64,000 nucleotides of DNA, from contig NZ_CP059675.1 in assembly GCF_014069575.1 (NCBI RefSeq), forward strand, positions 1,860,001-1,924,000, written 5' to 3'. Below, piece by piece: positions 7,149 through 19,600 of the stretch. The notes below the pieces were generated by a model. The model was given only the letters and a program-made list of their open reading frames with translations. It did not search any database and was not told the origin of the DNA. A program made the translations under genes and the position numbers. Numbering within the stretch: position 1 is the stretch's first letter; each line of letters starts with the position of its first letter. Origin of the DNA: Schaalia sp. JY-X169. Lineage in GTDB: Bacteria; Actinomycetota; Actinomycetes; Actinomycetales; Actinomycetaceae.

Positions 7149-8986
7149 CCACACAGGCAACCTCTAAGGTTCTGGTCGCAAACCGCGGCGAGATTGCCTT
7201 GCGCATCATTCGTTCTGTCCAGGAAAGCGGCCGCACGGCCGTTGCTGTTTACGCTGATCAGGACATGGATGCCCAGTTTGTCCGCACAGCGGATGAGGCC
7301 TACGCCTTGCGCGGCACCACCGCCACCGACACCTACCTGAACGGCGACAAAATCCTTGAGATCGCCGCGACTTCCGACTCTGACGCAGTTCACCCCGGCT
7401 ACGGCTTCCTTGCCGAGAACGCCACCTTCGCCAAGCAGGTCATCGACGCCGGGCTGAACTGGATTGGCCCCAGGCCCGAGGTCATCGACCTTTTGGGCGA
7501 CAAGATCCGCGCCCGCAAGACGGCGCTCAGCGTCGGCGTTTCCCCCGTTCCCGGTACCCAGGAACCCCTGCAGGGCCGCGCCGAGGTCGAAGACTTCATC
7601 GCAACATGGGGCTACCCCGTGGTCCTCAAAGCTGCTGATGGCGGCGGCGGACGCGGCATCCACGTCCTCAATGCCGAGGGCGACCTCGACAACTTCTTCA
7701 CCGGCCGCGAACTAACCGGCATCGCGGGCGCGGGCTTCTTCATTGAACGCTACGTCCCCAAGGCCCGCCACCTGGAAACCCAGAGCGGGCGCGACTCCCA
7801 CGGCACCTTCACCGTCTATTCGACCCGTGACTGCTCGGTGCAGCGGCGCCACCAAAAGCTCATCGAAGAGGCCCCCGCGCCCTTTATTACGCCTGAGACT
7901 GAAGCGCTCCTGCTGGCTAACTCCAAGGCCCTCTTCGACGCCGTTGACTACGTCGGTCTGGGCACATGCGAATACCTGCTCAGTGACGAGGGCGAGTTGT
8001 ACTTCCTTGAAGTTAACCCTCGCCTGCAAGTTGAGCACACCGTCACCGAAGAGGTCGCCGGAGTCGACCTTGTGGCAGCCCAACTTGCCATCGCAGCCGG
8101 AGAGGAAATCCCCCGCGGCGGTGAAGTGCGGGGCCACTCCATTGAACTGCGCGTCACCAGCGAGGATCCCGGGAATGATCTGATCCCCACCATGGGCACA
8201 CTGACCCGGGTGGCATGGCCGACAGGTCCCGGTATCCGCATCGACACCGGGATTGGCGAGGGCGACGCCGTGTCACCCGAGTTTGACTCCATGGTCGCCA
8301 AGATCATCGTCACCGCCCCCACCCGCGAGCAAGCCATTGAGCGGGCCCTGCGCGTCACCCGAGAAACCGTGCTCGAGGGCGTCTCCAACCCCCTCCCCCT
8401 CTACGCACACATCCTTTCGCGCCCCGAGTTCGCCCTCGCACAAGACGGCAACCTGGGGGTGTGGACACGCTGGCTTGAGTCGGGCGTCCTTGACGAGTTC
8501 GGCGCCCTCTACGCCGCCGAGGAAGCCGAGTTGGGCGCCGCATCACCGGCCGCTACACCTGCCGCGCCAGCCCCGGAACGCACCCGCGTCATCATTGAGC
8601 TTGATGGCAAGCGCGCGGAACTCACCCTGCCCGCCAACCTGCTGTCAGCCGCCCCGGCCGCGGCCGTGAAGCGGGCTCCGCAACCCCTGCGCTCCTCCCG
8701 CGAAGCCGCCAAACGCGCCGCGACGGGGCCGGTTGTTAGTAAGGATTCCGTCGTCGCCCCCTCGCAGGCAATCGTCGTGCGGATCGCGACCGAGGTCGGA
8801 GCAGACGTTGCCGAAGGCGATGTCCTGGCGGTTCTGGAGTCCATGAAGATGGAGTCCTACGTCCTCGCCCCCCGTGCGGGCCGCATCGAAGCGATCAACG
8901 TCGAGGTCGGAGCGAACGTCGCCCCCGGCCACGTCCTCGTGACACTAAGCCCCGAAGCCGAATCGAACGAAGGCGGCCAGAAGTGA
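7145..8986 (+). CDS. Acyl-CoA carboxylase alpha subunit (biotin carboxylase plus biotin carrier)
   Basis: A 613-residue fusion of biotin carboxylase and biotin carboxyl carrier protein, like actinobacterial AccA3. It carboxylates its own biotin with ATP and bicarbonate for transfer by the beta subunit to acetyl-CoA or propionyl-CoA. Seen: N-terminal VLVANRGEIALRIIRS, HPGYGFLAEN, glycine-rich ATP loop GGGGRG, EVNPRLQVEHTVTE, an Ala/Pro-rich linker at about 460-480, and a C-terminal biotinyl domain with ESMKMES, in which K568 receives biotin. The start is GTG 7145 in a GTGA overlap with birA. It overlaps the beta-subunit gene in the same way, giving a tight operon. An open frame extends upstream inside birA but is not used. 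Confidence 0.95.
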   Translation: MTTQATSKVLVANRGEIALRIIRSVQESGRTAVAVYADQDMDAQFVRTADEAYALRGTTATDTYLNGDKILEIAATSDSDAVHPGYGFLAENATFAKQVIDAGLNWIGPRPEVIDLLGDKIRARKTALSVGVSPVPGTQEPLQGRAEVEDFIATWGYPVVLKAADGGGGRGIHVLNAEGDLDNFFTGRELTGIAGAGFFIERYVPKARHLETQSGRDSHGTFTVYSTRDCSVQRRHQKLIEEAPAPFITPETEALLLANSKALFDAVDYVGLGTCEYLLSDEGELYFLEVNPRLQVEHTVTEEVAGVDLVAAQLAIAAGEEIPRGGEVRGHSIELRVTSEDPGNDLIPTMGTLTRVAWPTGPGIRIDTGIGEGDAVSPEFDSMVAKIIVTAPTREQAIERALRVTRETVLEGVSNPLPLYAHILSRPEFALAQDGNLGVWTRWLESGVLDEFGALYAAEEAELGAASPAATPAAPAPERTRVIIELDGKRAELTLPANLLSAAPAAAVKRAPQPLRSSREAAKRAATGPVVSKDSVVAPSQAIVVRIATEVGADVAEGDVLAVLESMKMESYVLAPRAGRIEAINVEVGANVAPGHVLVTLSPEAESNEGGQK

Positions 8987-10692
8987 ACCCGAAAGCACCC
9001 TCCTCAAAGAACACGGCAAGCGACGCTCGCGCCGCCGCTCGCGCTGGCCTCAACAGGGCCCGTGCCGGACTTGAGGCCGCAAAGGCTGGTTTCAACGCGG
9101 CACTCGCGGAGTTCAACCACAGCGCCGACTCAGACAAGTCGGGCGTCCCGTCGGCGCGCGATTCCCACGCCGCCGAGGTCGCAGATCTGACTCGCCAGGC
9201 CGAAGAGCGCGCCTCCGCCCGCCAACACAAGAACGACAAGCTCACGGCCCGCGAGCGCCTCGAAACTCTACTTGACCCAGACACTTTCGTTGAGATCGGC
9301 CAGTTCATGGGCGGGTCAATGAAGAACGGGTTCACGGGAGCCGCCGTCATCACCGGTCATGGCGAGATCAACGGCCGCCGCGTCGCGGTTTATGCCCAAG
9401 ACTTCTCCGTCCGCGGTGGAACACTGGGTCGCGTCGAAGGCCAAAAGATCATCAACATCATGGATGTCGCCATGGAAATGCGCATCCCCATTGTCGGCAT
9501 GCTCGATTCCGGCGGCGCACGCATCCAGGAGGGCGTGGTTGCGCTGACCCAGTACGGGCGTATTTTCCGTAAGTCGTGCAAGGCTTCGGGTTCAGTCCCG
9601 CAGATCTCCCTGATTCTCGGTCCGTGCGCAGGTGGCGCCGTTTACAGCCCGGCCCTAACCGACTTTGTCATCATGACCCGCGAGCACAGCCACATGTTCG
9701 TCACCGGCCCCGAAGTGGTCCGCGCGGTGACAGGTGAGAAGGTTTCCTTCGAGGAGCTCGGCGGCGCCGAAGTCCACAACTTCCAGTCCGGCGTCGCCCA
9801 CTACCTGGCCGACGACGAAGAGGACGCCCTCGAGTACGCGCGGTCGCTTCTCACCTACCTTCCGTCCTCGTTCGAAGAACCCGCACCCACGTACGACTAC
9901 CAGCCCAACCCGGACGAGGCCGCCCTGGCGCAGAAGCTTGGCGACCTGGTCCCCGAATCGACGAGGACGCCCTACGACGTCATCCAAGTCGTGCAAAACC
10001 TGGTGGATCACGGCGAGTTCGTCGAGGTCCAAGCCGGTTTCGCAAAGAACATCGTCATCGGTTTCGCGTGCATCTCCGGACATTCTGTGGGGATCGTCGC
10101 CAACCAGCCACTGCACGAGGCCGGGACGCTGGATGTTGACGCCTCTGAGAAGGCCGCCCGGTTTGTTCGCCTCTGCGACGCCTTTAGTCTCCCGATCATC
10201 ACCCTGGTTGACGTGCCCGGCTACCGCCCCGGCACCCAGCAGGAACAGGCCGGCATCATCCGTCGCGGCGCCAAAATGATCTTCGCATACGCCAACGCCA
10301 CCACCCCGATGATCACCATTGTCCTGCGCAAAGCGTACGGCGGCGCCTACATCGTCATGGGGTCGAAGTCGATCGGCGCCGACATGAACTTCGCGTGGCC
10401 GGGCGCTGAGGTGGCCGTCATGGGTGCCGATGGCGCCGTGTCAATCATGAACCGACGCGACATCGCCGCAGCCCAAGAGGCGGGCGAGGACGTCGGGAAG
10501 GTACGCGCCGCCCTCGTCGCCCAGTACACGGAGGAATCCGTCAACCCCGACCTGTCGGTGGCCGAGGGCGAGTTCGACGCCATCATCACCCCGGCCCAAA
10601 CCCGCGACGCGATCGTCGGGTCACTTGAGTTGCTCCAGACCAAACACCGCCCCGTCTCCGGGTCAAAGCGCCACGGAAACGGACCCCTGTAA
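8983..10692 (+). CDS. Acyl-CoA carboxylase beta subunit (carboxyltransferase)
   Basis: A 569-residue carboxyltransferase of the propionyl/acetyl-CoA carboxylase beta family (AccD5/PccB-like). It moves carboxyl from biotin to acyl-CoA. Two crotonase-fold halves are visible: the first with GGTLGRVEGQKI, SGGARIQEGV and GPCAGGAVYSPALTDF, the second with DVPGYRPGTQQE and the long KAYGGAYIVMGSKSIGAD stretch. An extra 55-60 residue Ala-rich, probably helical N-terminus precedes the usual start around DLTRQAEERAS. GTG 8983 overlaps the alpha-subunit stop by 4 bp, and its own TAA overlaps the FAS start by 1 bp. In this operon it most likely supplies malonyl-CoA to FAS-I; a propionyl-CoA role is also possible. 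Confidence 0.94.
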   Translation: MNPKAPSSKNTASDARAAARAGLNRARAGLEAAKAGFNAALAEFNHSADSDKSGVPSARDSHAAEVADLTRQAEERASARQHKNDKLTARERLETLLDPDTFVEIGQFMGGSMKNGFTGAAVITGHGEINGRRVAVYAQDFSVRGGTLGRVEGQKIINIMDVAMEMRIPIVGMLDSGGARIQEGVVALTQYGRIFRKSCKASGSVPQISLILGPCAGGAVYSPALTDFVIMTREHSHMFVTGPEVVRAVTGEKVSFEELGGAEVHNFQSGVAHYLADDEEDALEYARSLLTYLPSSFEEPAPTYDYQPNPDEAALAQKLGDLVPESTRTPYDVIQVVQNLVDHGEFVEVQAGFAKNIVIGFACISGHSVGIVANQPLHEAGTLDVDASEKAARFVRLCDAFSLPIITLVDVPGYRPGTQQEQAGIIRRGAKMIFAYANATTPMITIVLRKAYGGAYIVMGSKSIGADMNFAWPGAEVAVMGADGAVSIMNRRDIAAAQEAGEDVGKVRAALVAQYTEESVNPDLSVAEGEFDAIITPAQTRDAIVGSLELLQTKHRPVSGSKRHGNGPL

Positions 10693-13600
10693 TGACAAAA
10701 CCAGATGCACCCTCGACGCAACACACCAACTCTTTCTTGACAGCCGCAAGCGGCACCGCACAACAAACGGGAGATACAAAAATGACCAGCTACTCCGCGC
10801 CTTTCTACCTCACGCTCGGTGGCGATGGGGGCACCCCGTACGCCCTGTCGTTTGCAGGGCAGGCAACTCCGTGGCAGGAGGCGCTGGCCGAGTTGACGAC
10901 CCGCAAAGATGTCGCCAGCGAAGTTAAGGACCTCATTGATGCAGGTCAGGTCCTGCTTGCTCCACTTGGGCGGTCGCTGTCGGTCGTTGCTGGCGCGCCG
11001 GTCACCCTTCCTTCTCTTCTTTCTGCCGACGAGGGCGCTCCCGCCGCTTCCATGCCCGGCATCCTGCTGACCCAGTTCGCGACGCTTCTTGACCTGGCTG
11101 CTGAGGGCTTTGATGCGCGGGTGCACTCCCCGATCGCTGCGGCCGGTCACAGCCAGGGCATTCTTGGTGCGGCCATGTTTGAGGCCTGGGTTGATGGCGA
11201 CTACCAGAAGATTGCGGCCATCTATGCGTTGACCGAGTTGATGGGAGTGGCTGTTACCGCCGCGACCCGCTCGGGCGGGGCCCGTCCTGTTGGCGGCAAG
11301 TTCCCGATGCTGGCTGTTGTTGGCGCCTCCCCAGTCCAGGTTCAGGCCTTGATTGCTGACGCTGGCCTTGAAGGCGAAGTGACGGTTTCGCTGCGCAACA
11401 GTTCAGAGCAGGTTGTTGTTTCCGGGGCCCCTGCCGATCTGGAGCAGATCCAGTTGGCGGGCCAGAAGGTTCAGGCCGAGGACGAGGCACAGATTGCCGC
11501 GAAGGTTCGCGGCGGTAAGCCTTTCGCTCCCCGCTTTGCGTACCTGCCGGTTGCGGCTCCTTTCCACTCCCCGCTGCTGGCGGGCGCCCTCGAACAGGTT
11601 CGCGCCTGGGCGGCTGATGCCGGTATCGATGCGGCGCTAGTTGAGGACCTGGCTCCCGCCGTGCTCACCGAACCTGTTGATTGGGCGGCCGAGGTCGAGC
11701 CGCTGGTCGAAGCCGGTGCCAAGTGGATTCTTGATATTGGTCCGGGTGATGCCCTGGCTCGCATCACCACCCGGGTGCTTCTGGGCAGCGGGGTTGGCGT
11801 GGTTGAGGCGGGAACCGTTGCTGGTCGCGACACATTCCTCACCTCGACGGCGCAGTTTGATGCGCCTGTGGACTGGGCTGCCTACCAGCCCAGGGTGACG
11901 ACCCTTCCCGATGGTCGCCGCACCGTTGAGACCGCATTTAGCCGCCTCACCGGCCGCTCCCCCGTCTTGCTTGCGGGCATGACGCCGACAACCGTTGACC
12001 CAGAAATCGTCGCCGCCGCGGCCAATGCGGGTTACTGGGCTGAACTGGCCGGTGGCGGGCAGGTCACCGAGCCTGTCTTTGCGGAGAACTTGGCGAAGCT
12101 GAAGAAGCTTCTCAACCCGGGTCGCGCCGCGCAGTTCAACGCCATGTTCCTTGACCCCTACCTGTGGAACCTGCAGTTCGGTGCCCAGAGCATTGTCACC
12201 AAAGCCCGTGCCGCGGGTGCGCCTCTGGATGGCGTGGTGATTTCTGCGGGCATCCCCGAGCTTGAAGAGGCCACTCAACTCATCACTGACCTGCAGGCTG
12301 CAGGCTTCCCCTACGTGGCATTCAAGCCGGGCACGACCGCGCAGATTCGCCAGGTCGTCACCATTGCCCAGGCTGTTCCAGAGGCCGCGGTGATCGTTCA
12401 GGTCGAGGACGGCCATGCAGGCGGGCACCACTCCTGGGAGAACCTGGACGACCTGCTTCTCGCCACATACGCCGACATCCGCAACACCCCCAACCTGGTG
12501 CTTTGTGTTGGTGGCGGCATCGGCACCCCCGAGCGGGCTGCCGACTACATTTCCGGGCAGTGGGCACTGGCTCACGGCCGCGCCCTGATGCCGGTTGATG
12601 GCGTCCTCATTGGTACGGCTGCCATGACGGCGTTGGAGGCGAAGACAACCGCTGAGGTCAAGCAGCTTTTGGTTGACACACCCGGCGTTGCTATTCCCCC
12701 CACCGCAGACACCCTGGGCGGCTGGGTTCCAGCCGGATCCACCCGCGGTGGCGTCACTTCCGGCCAGTCGCACCTGCGCGCGGACATTCACGAGGTCGAC
12801 AATGCTGCGGCGCGCTGCGCCCGGCTTGTTTCCCAGGTCTCCGGCAACGAAGAGGCCGTCCTGGCGCGCCGCGATGAGATCATCGCCGCCCTCGACGCCA
12901 CGTCAAAGCCCTACTTCGGGGACGTCGACAAGATGTCGTACTTGGAGTGGGCACGCCGCTTCGCAACCCTTTCCGCCTCCCCGATTGACGGGTCGTGGAA
13001 TGACGTCACCTGGATCAACCGTTTCCAGCTGCTGTTGCAGCGCATCGAGGGTCGCCTCTCTAACAAGGAATCCGGCAAGATCGCGACGATCTTCCCCGAC
13101 CTCGACTCCGCACGCGACGCGCTGGGCGCGGTTGACCGTTTGGAAGCGACCTACCCGAATGCTGCAAGCACCCGGGTGACCCCGACGGATGCGGCCTGGT
13201 TTGTGGACCTGTGCCGCAAGTACCCCAAGCCGATGCCTTTCGTGCCCGTCCTCGACTCCGACCTGCTGCGCTGGTGGGGCCAGGACAACCTGTGGCAGTC
13301 CCAAGATCCGCGTTACACCGCGGATCAGGTGCGGATCATTCCCGGCCCGATCTCCGTTGCTGGCATGACCCGTGTCGATGAACCGATCGGTGAGCTGCTG
13401 GGCCGGTTTGAGACCGCCACAGTGGAACGCCTCGAGGCTGCAAACGCCCCACAAGAGACCCTGTTCGCACGCCTTGGCGATTCAAAGACGCCCGAGGAGT
13501 TCCTCCTCAATGTTCCTTACGTAACCTGGAGTGGCAACCTGGTCGACAACCCTGCCCGGGTTGTTCCAGCCGACATGCTGAAGATTGCAAGGCGTGAAGA

Positions 13601-16600
13601 CAGCGACGTTTACGACCTCGTCGTCTCCCTTGACACCGCCTGGGACAACACACCCGGTGGTGACAACCTGCACGCGGTTCGCAAACTGACCGTGCCGCTG
13701 GCAATCGGAGAGCAAACGGATGACGGTGGCTACCCGGTTGTTGACCGCGACGCCCTGCCGGAACACATGTTTGCGCTGCTTGCAGCCACCGCGGGAGTCG
13801 GTGGGGAAACCATTACCGGCGACCCCATCACCGCACTCCCAACCATGGTCTCCTCTGAGGACTCCGTCTTCGGGGAAGCCCACTGGACCTTCACCATCAA
13901 CCGCGGGCTAGCCGACATGCACCGCGGCGCCACCGGTGAAGCCCTGCCCGCCCGCTTCGAGCTGGACACATGGACCCCGGACGCGATCCTTGGCCTGTGC
14001 TGGCCCGCCATCTATGCGGCGCTCGGCTCCGCCCTCATCGAAGGTAACTACCCGGTCATCGAGGGGCTGCTCTCAGCGGTCCATCTGGACCACACTGCGC
14101 GCCTTTACGTGGACGTTGATGACCTGCTCGGCGAGGACGGGTCAACACAGTTGACCGTTGTTGCCCGCACCACCGGCCTCGACGAATCATCCGCTGGCCG
14201 CGTTGTTACCGTGCAGGAAGCCCTCTACCACGACGGGCAGGAGATCGGCTTCTTCCAGGAGCGCTTTGCCATTCGTGGTCGCATCGGCTCCGACTCAGTA
14301 CCGGTCGATGTACCTGCCGCTGCGGGTCTGGCGGTCGGAGTGACCGACACCCCGCGCTCGCAACTGCGCCGCGCACGGGTGGTCGCACCGGCAAACATGA
14401 CGACATTCGCCAATGTTTCCGGCGACTTCAACCCCATCCACACCTCGTACGCTGCGGCTCGGGTGGCGGGTCTGGAAGACGCCCTCGTCCACGGCATGTG
14501 GCTGTCGGCCGTGGCGCAAAACCTGGTGGGGGCGCGTGAGGGCAAGCAGCCCGGCTACCGCATCACCGGGTGGACCTACAACATGTACGGCCTGGTCAAC
14601 CTCAATGATCCCGTTGACCTGACGGTGGAACGCGTCGGGCGCATCCCCGGTGGCGGCCTGCTGCTTGAGGTGACGGCGAAGATTGACGGACAGATCGTCT
14701 CACGCGCCACCGCGACAACCGCTCCCCCGACGACCGCCTACGTTTACCCAGGTCAGGGCATCCAACGTCAAGGTATGGCGCTGGAAGAGATGGCGACCTC
14801 CGATGCTGCGCGCGAGGTGTGGGAGCGTGCCGACCGCCTCACAAAGGACGCCCTCGGCTTCTCCATCCTCACCGTCGTGCGCGACAACCCGACGGAGATG
14901 GTTGTGGGCGACCAGGTGCTGCGCCACCCTGATGGCCTGCTCAACCTGACCCAGTTCACCCAGGTGGCGCTGGCAACCGTCGCGTTCGCACAGACGGAAC
15001 GCCTCCGTGAAATGGGTGCGCTGGTGGATCGCGCTTACTTCGCCGGACACTCACTTGGCGAGTACAACGCCCTGTCTGCTTACGGCGAGGTGTTCCCGCT
15101 GGAAAACGTCCTCGAAATCGTCTTCCACCGCGGATCAACCATGCACCACCTGGTGCCGCGTGACGACAAGGGACGCTCCAACTACCGCATGGGCGCGCTA
15201 CGGCCCAACCAGTTCGGCATCGGTGACGACGAGGTCGTTGCCTACGTCGACTCGGTGGCGGAGAAGTCGGGGGAGTTCCTGCAGATCGTCAACTTCAACC
15301 TGGCCGGACAGCAGTACGCGATTGCCGGCACCATTGAGGGGCTCAAAGCTCTGAACGAGGACGCTTCCGCTCGCGCCGCCGCCGCTGGGGGTAAGGGCCC
15401 GTTCATGTACGTGCCGGGTGTGGACGTACCGTTCCACTCGCGCGTACTCCGTGATGGCGTGCCCGAGTTCCGCGACAAGCTGGAAAGCCTGGTCCCCGCG
15501 GATATTCCCTCTGAGCGCCTAGTTGGCAAATACATCCCCAACCTGGTGGCGCGGCCATTCGAGGTGACACGGTCCTTCGCGCAGGCCATCCTTGATGAGG
15601 TGCCATCCGAGCCGATTGCCGCCCTCCTCGCTAGTGATGAGGCTTGGGAAGAGGCAGCCGCCGACGAGGACGCCCTGGCCCGCCTGCTGCTCATTGAGTT
15701 GCTGTGCTGGCAGTTCGCGTCCCCGGTGCGGTGGATTGAAACCCAAGACCTCATGTTCACCCCCGTTGAAGACGGCGGGTTGGGCGTCGAGCGTCTCATC
15801 GAAATCGGCCTGGGGGCATCCCCGACGCTGGCTGGTCTGGGTGAGAAGACACTGAAGCTCGATGAGTTCTCCGGTTCGTCCTCGGCCGCCCTCAACGTCC
15901 AACGCGACGAACAGGTTGTCACCTGTGTCGACGTGCGGTTTGTGGACGACGAGGACGAGGACGCCACTTCTGACGGGGGTTCCGCAGCCGCCGACCTTCA
16001 GACGTCGTCGGCAGTCGGAACCTCCAGTGATTCAGCAAAGGCAACGTCGACAGTCGGAACCTCCGCCGATGCTGCCAAGTCAACGTCGGCACCGGCACCT
16101 GCACCGGCCGAAGCCGACTACGTTCCTGCCGCCACGGTTCCCGCGCCTGCCGCTCCGGTGGCTGCCACAGGTGGTCCTTCGGGCGCGGACGTTGCGGACA
16201 TCCCGTTTGCGGCCTCGGACGCCATCAAGGTCCTCATGGCCTACACCAACAAGTTGCGTCCCGAGCAGATCGATGCCGGCGACACGACCGACACCTTGAC
16301 CGCGGGTGTTTCCGCACGTCGCAACCAGTTGCTGATGGACCTGTCAGCAGAGTTGGGTCTGCCGTCAATCGACGGTGCGGCTGATGCGAGCGTTGGTGAA
16401 CTGGCGATCTCCGTCGACAAGTTGGCCCACCACTACAAGGCCTTCGGCCCGGTGCTCACCGAGGCGATTCGTGACCGCCTCCGCAAGGTGCTGGGTGGCG
16501 CGGGCGTGAAGCCGACATTTGTCGGTGACCGCGTGCGTGAGGTGTGGCAGCTCGGTGACGGCTGGGCCAACGCGACAACCGCGCAGGTCCTGCTGGGTTC

Positions 16601-19600
16601 ACGTGAGGGCGACTCGGCGCGAGGAGGGGAGCTTGCTTCCCTCGCGACCTCCGCCGGATCCAAGGCCGAGGCCGAGGCAATCGTCGACGCGGCAGTGGGG
16701 CAGGTCTCCGCGATGCGGGGCATTGCAGTTTCACTGCCCTCGGCTGGCGGCGCAAACGGTGGCGGAGGTGGAGTTGTTGACTCCGCGGCCCTTGACGCTT
16801 ACGCCGACAAGGTCACCGGACCATCGGGAGCCCTGGCGCAGACCGCAAAGCACCTCCTCGAGGTTCTGGGGCTAGAAGGTGTCGGCCTCCTCCCCGCAGG
16901 GTTTGCAAGTGAAGACGAGGAGCTCCTCGCAGACGCCCTCGCCGCCCGCACCGTTGAGGCCGAACTGGGTCCGCGCTGGGTTGAGATGGTCCAGCCGCGT
17001 TTCAGCGCTGCAAAGGCCGTCCTCATCGACGACCGTTGGGCTAGTGCTCGCGAAGACCTGGCTCGTGTCTGGAACGCTGCACCTGAGGATCGTCCCGCCC
17101 TCGTCACCTTCGGTGGCGCCGGGGAAACCGTGGCCAAGCACGCCACGTGGTGGGCCGACAAGGCGCGCCACGAGGGACGCGATGAACTGGCCGACTACTA
17201 CACCGAGGCGGCCCAGGCTGCGACCTCGAACCCGGATCTTCCGTTCGCGGGTCAGGTTGCAGTTGTCACCGGCGTAACCCCGGCCTCCATTGCCGGGGCT
17301 GTCTCCGCCCGACTTTTGCGTGGTGGGGCAACGGTGATCGCGACCTCGTCCAAGGTTGACGCAGCACGCCTCGCATTCGCCAAGGATCTCTACGCCAAGA
17401 ATGCCGCGGGAGATGCGGCGCTGTGGCTGGTCCCAGCGAACCTGGCCTCCTACCGGGACGTGGACGCCCTCGTCGAATGGATCGGCACTGAACAGGACAA
17501 GGTGGTTGGTGCAACTAAGGAGATCGTCAAGTCGGCCCTGGTGCCCGACCTGTTCTTCCCCTTCGCGGCGCCCCCGGTCATGGGTTCCATGGCGGATTCG
17601 GGCGAGCAGTTCGAGGCGCAGGCACGTCTGCTGCTGTGGAGCGTTGAGCGCGCCATCAGTGGTCTGGCAGCGCTTGCGGATCGCAGCGCGAAGGCCAAGC
17701 GTGTCCACGTGGTCCTTCCCGGCTCCCCCAACCGCGGCATGTTTGGCGGAGACGGAGCATACGGTGAGACCAAGGCGGCTTTCGACGCCATCACCAACCG
17801 TTGGTCGGCCGAATCGATCTGGGCGCGCGGCACGACGCTGGCTCACCCGAAGATCGGTTGGGTGCAGGGCACGGGTCTGATGGGCGGCAATGACGCCCTC
17901 GCACCCGCGGCACGCAAGGCGGGGATCCGCACCTACACGACGGACGAAATGGCTGATGAGCTGGTCGCGCTGTGCACGGCTGAGGCACGGGCAAATGCCC
18001 TCGAGGGCCCGCTTGATGCTGACCTGACCGGCGGGCTCGCCATGGGTGTTGACTTCAAGGCACTGCAGGCGGCGGCAGCAGCTGATGCTGCGGCGACGGC
18101 GGACGACTCAGACGTTGCGGAAGACGTGGCGCTGATTCCGGCGCTCCCCTCCCCCGCACAGGCCAAGTTGGCCTCCTACGACCCTGCCGAGTGGGCTGGC
18201 GTCAACGCCAACCTTGAGGACATGGTCGTTGTCGTCGGGATCGGCGAAGTCGGACCGTGGGGCAGCGCGCGGACCCGCTGGCAGGCGGAACTCGGCCTCG
18301 AAAGTGATGGCGAGGTCGAACTGACCCCGGCGGGCGTCCTCGAACTAGCCTGGATGATGGGCCTGATCACCTGGGCAGAATCCCCGGAGTCTGGCTGGTA
18401 TGACGCTGACGGCAATCTGGTGGAGCCGGGCGATATTTTCGATCGTTACCGCGATGAAGTCGTGGCGCGGTCGGGTGTACGCTCCTTCATCACCGACGCC
18501 GGGATCGTTGACCTGGGCACCCAGGAGGATGCGGCGGTGTTCCTCAACACTGACGTCACCTTCACGGTCCCGGACCGCGAAACCGCTGAGTCCTACGTGG
18601 TCGAGGACGAGCGCCTCACCCGCATCCGCCCCCTCGAAGATGGCGAATGGGAAGTGACACGACTGGCGGGTGCGCAGGCACGACTGCCGCGGCGCGCCAC
18701 GCTGACACGCACGGTTGGTGGGCAGTTCCCCACCGGTTACGACGCCTCCAAGTGGGGTCTGTCGCCAGCGCTGTTGGAAGGCATGGACCGGATCGCAGCA
18801 TGGAACCTGGTTAGTGCGGTGGATGCGTTCCTCACCGCCGGGTTCTCCCCTGCCGAGTTGCTGCAGGCCATTCACCCGGCCGATGTCGCATCGACCCAGG
18901 GCACCGGGTTCGGTGGAATGACCTCCATGCGGAAGCTGTTCGTGGACCGCTTCCTTGGCGAGGAGTACCCGCAGGACGTCCTCCAGGAAACCCTGCCGAA
19001 CGTGGTTGCGGCGCACACCATGCAGAACTTCATTGGCGGCTACGGCCCCATGGTTCAGCCGGTGTCCGCCTGTGCGACGGCTGCGGTTTCGGTCGAGGAC
19101 GGCCTGGACAAGATCCATACAGGTAAGGCCAAGTTCGTGGTTGCTGGCGCGACCGACGACCTGTCGGTGGAATCGCTGGTCGGGTTCGGGTCGATGAACG
19201 CGACGGCTAACTCTGCGGAAATGGCGGCGAAGGGCTTGAATGAACGCTTCTACAGCCGCGCCAACGACCGTCGTCGCGGTGGGTTCATTGAGTCCCAGGG
19301 CGGTGGCACGGTGCTGCTGGCTCGCGGTGACCTGGCGGCCGAACTGGGCTTGCCGGTGCTGTCGGTGGTGGCATTTGCGCAGTCGTTCTCGGATGGGATC
19401 CACACTTCGATTCCGGCGCCGGGACTGGGCGCGCTGGCAGCGGCGCGAGGTGGGAAGGACTCCCGCCTGGCGGTCTCCTTGGAGGCGCTGGGGTTGGGCG
19501 CGGATGACATCGCGTTTGTGTCGAAGCATGACACCTCGACGAATGCCAATGATCCCAACGAGTCTGACTTGCACAGCCGCGTGGCGGCCGCCCTCGGACG

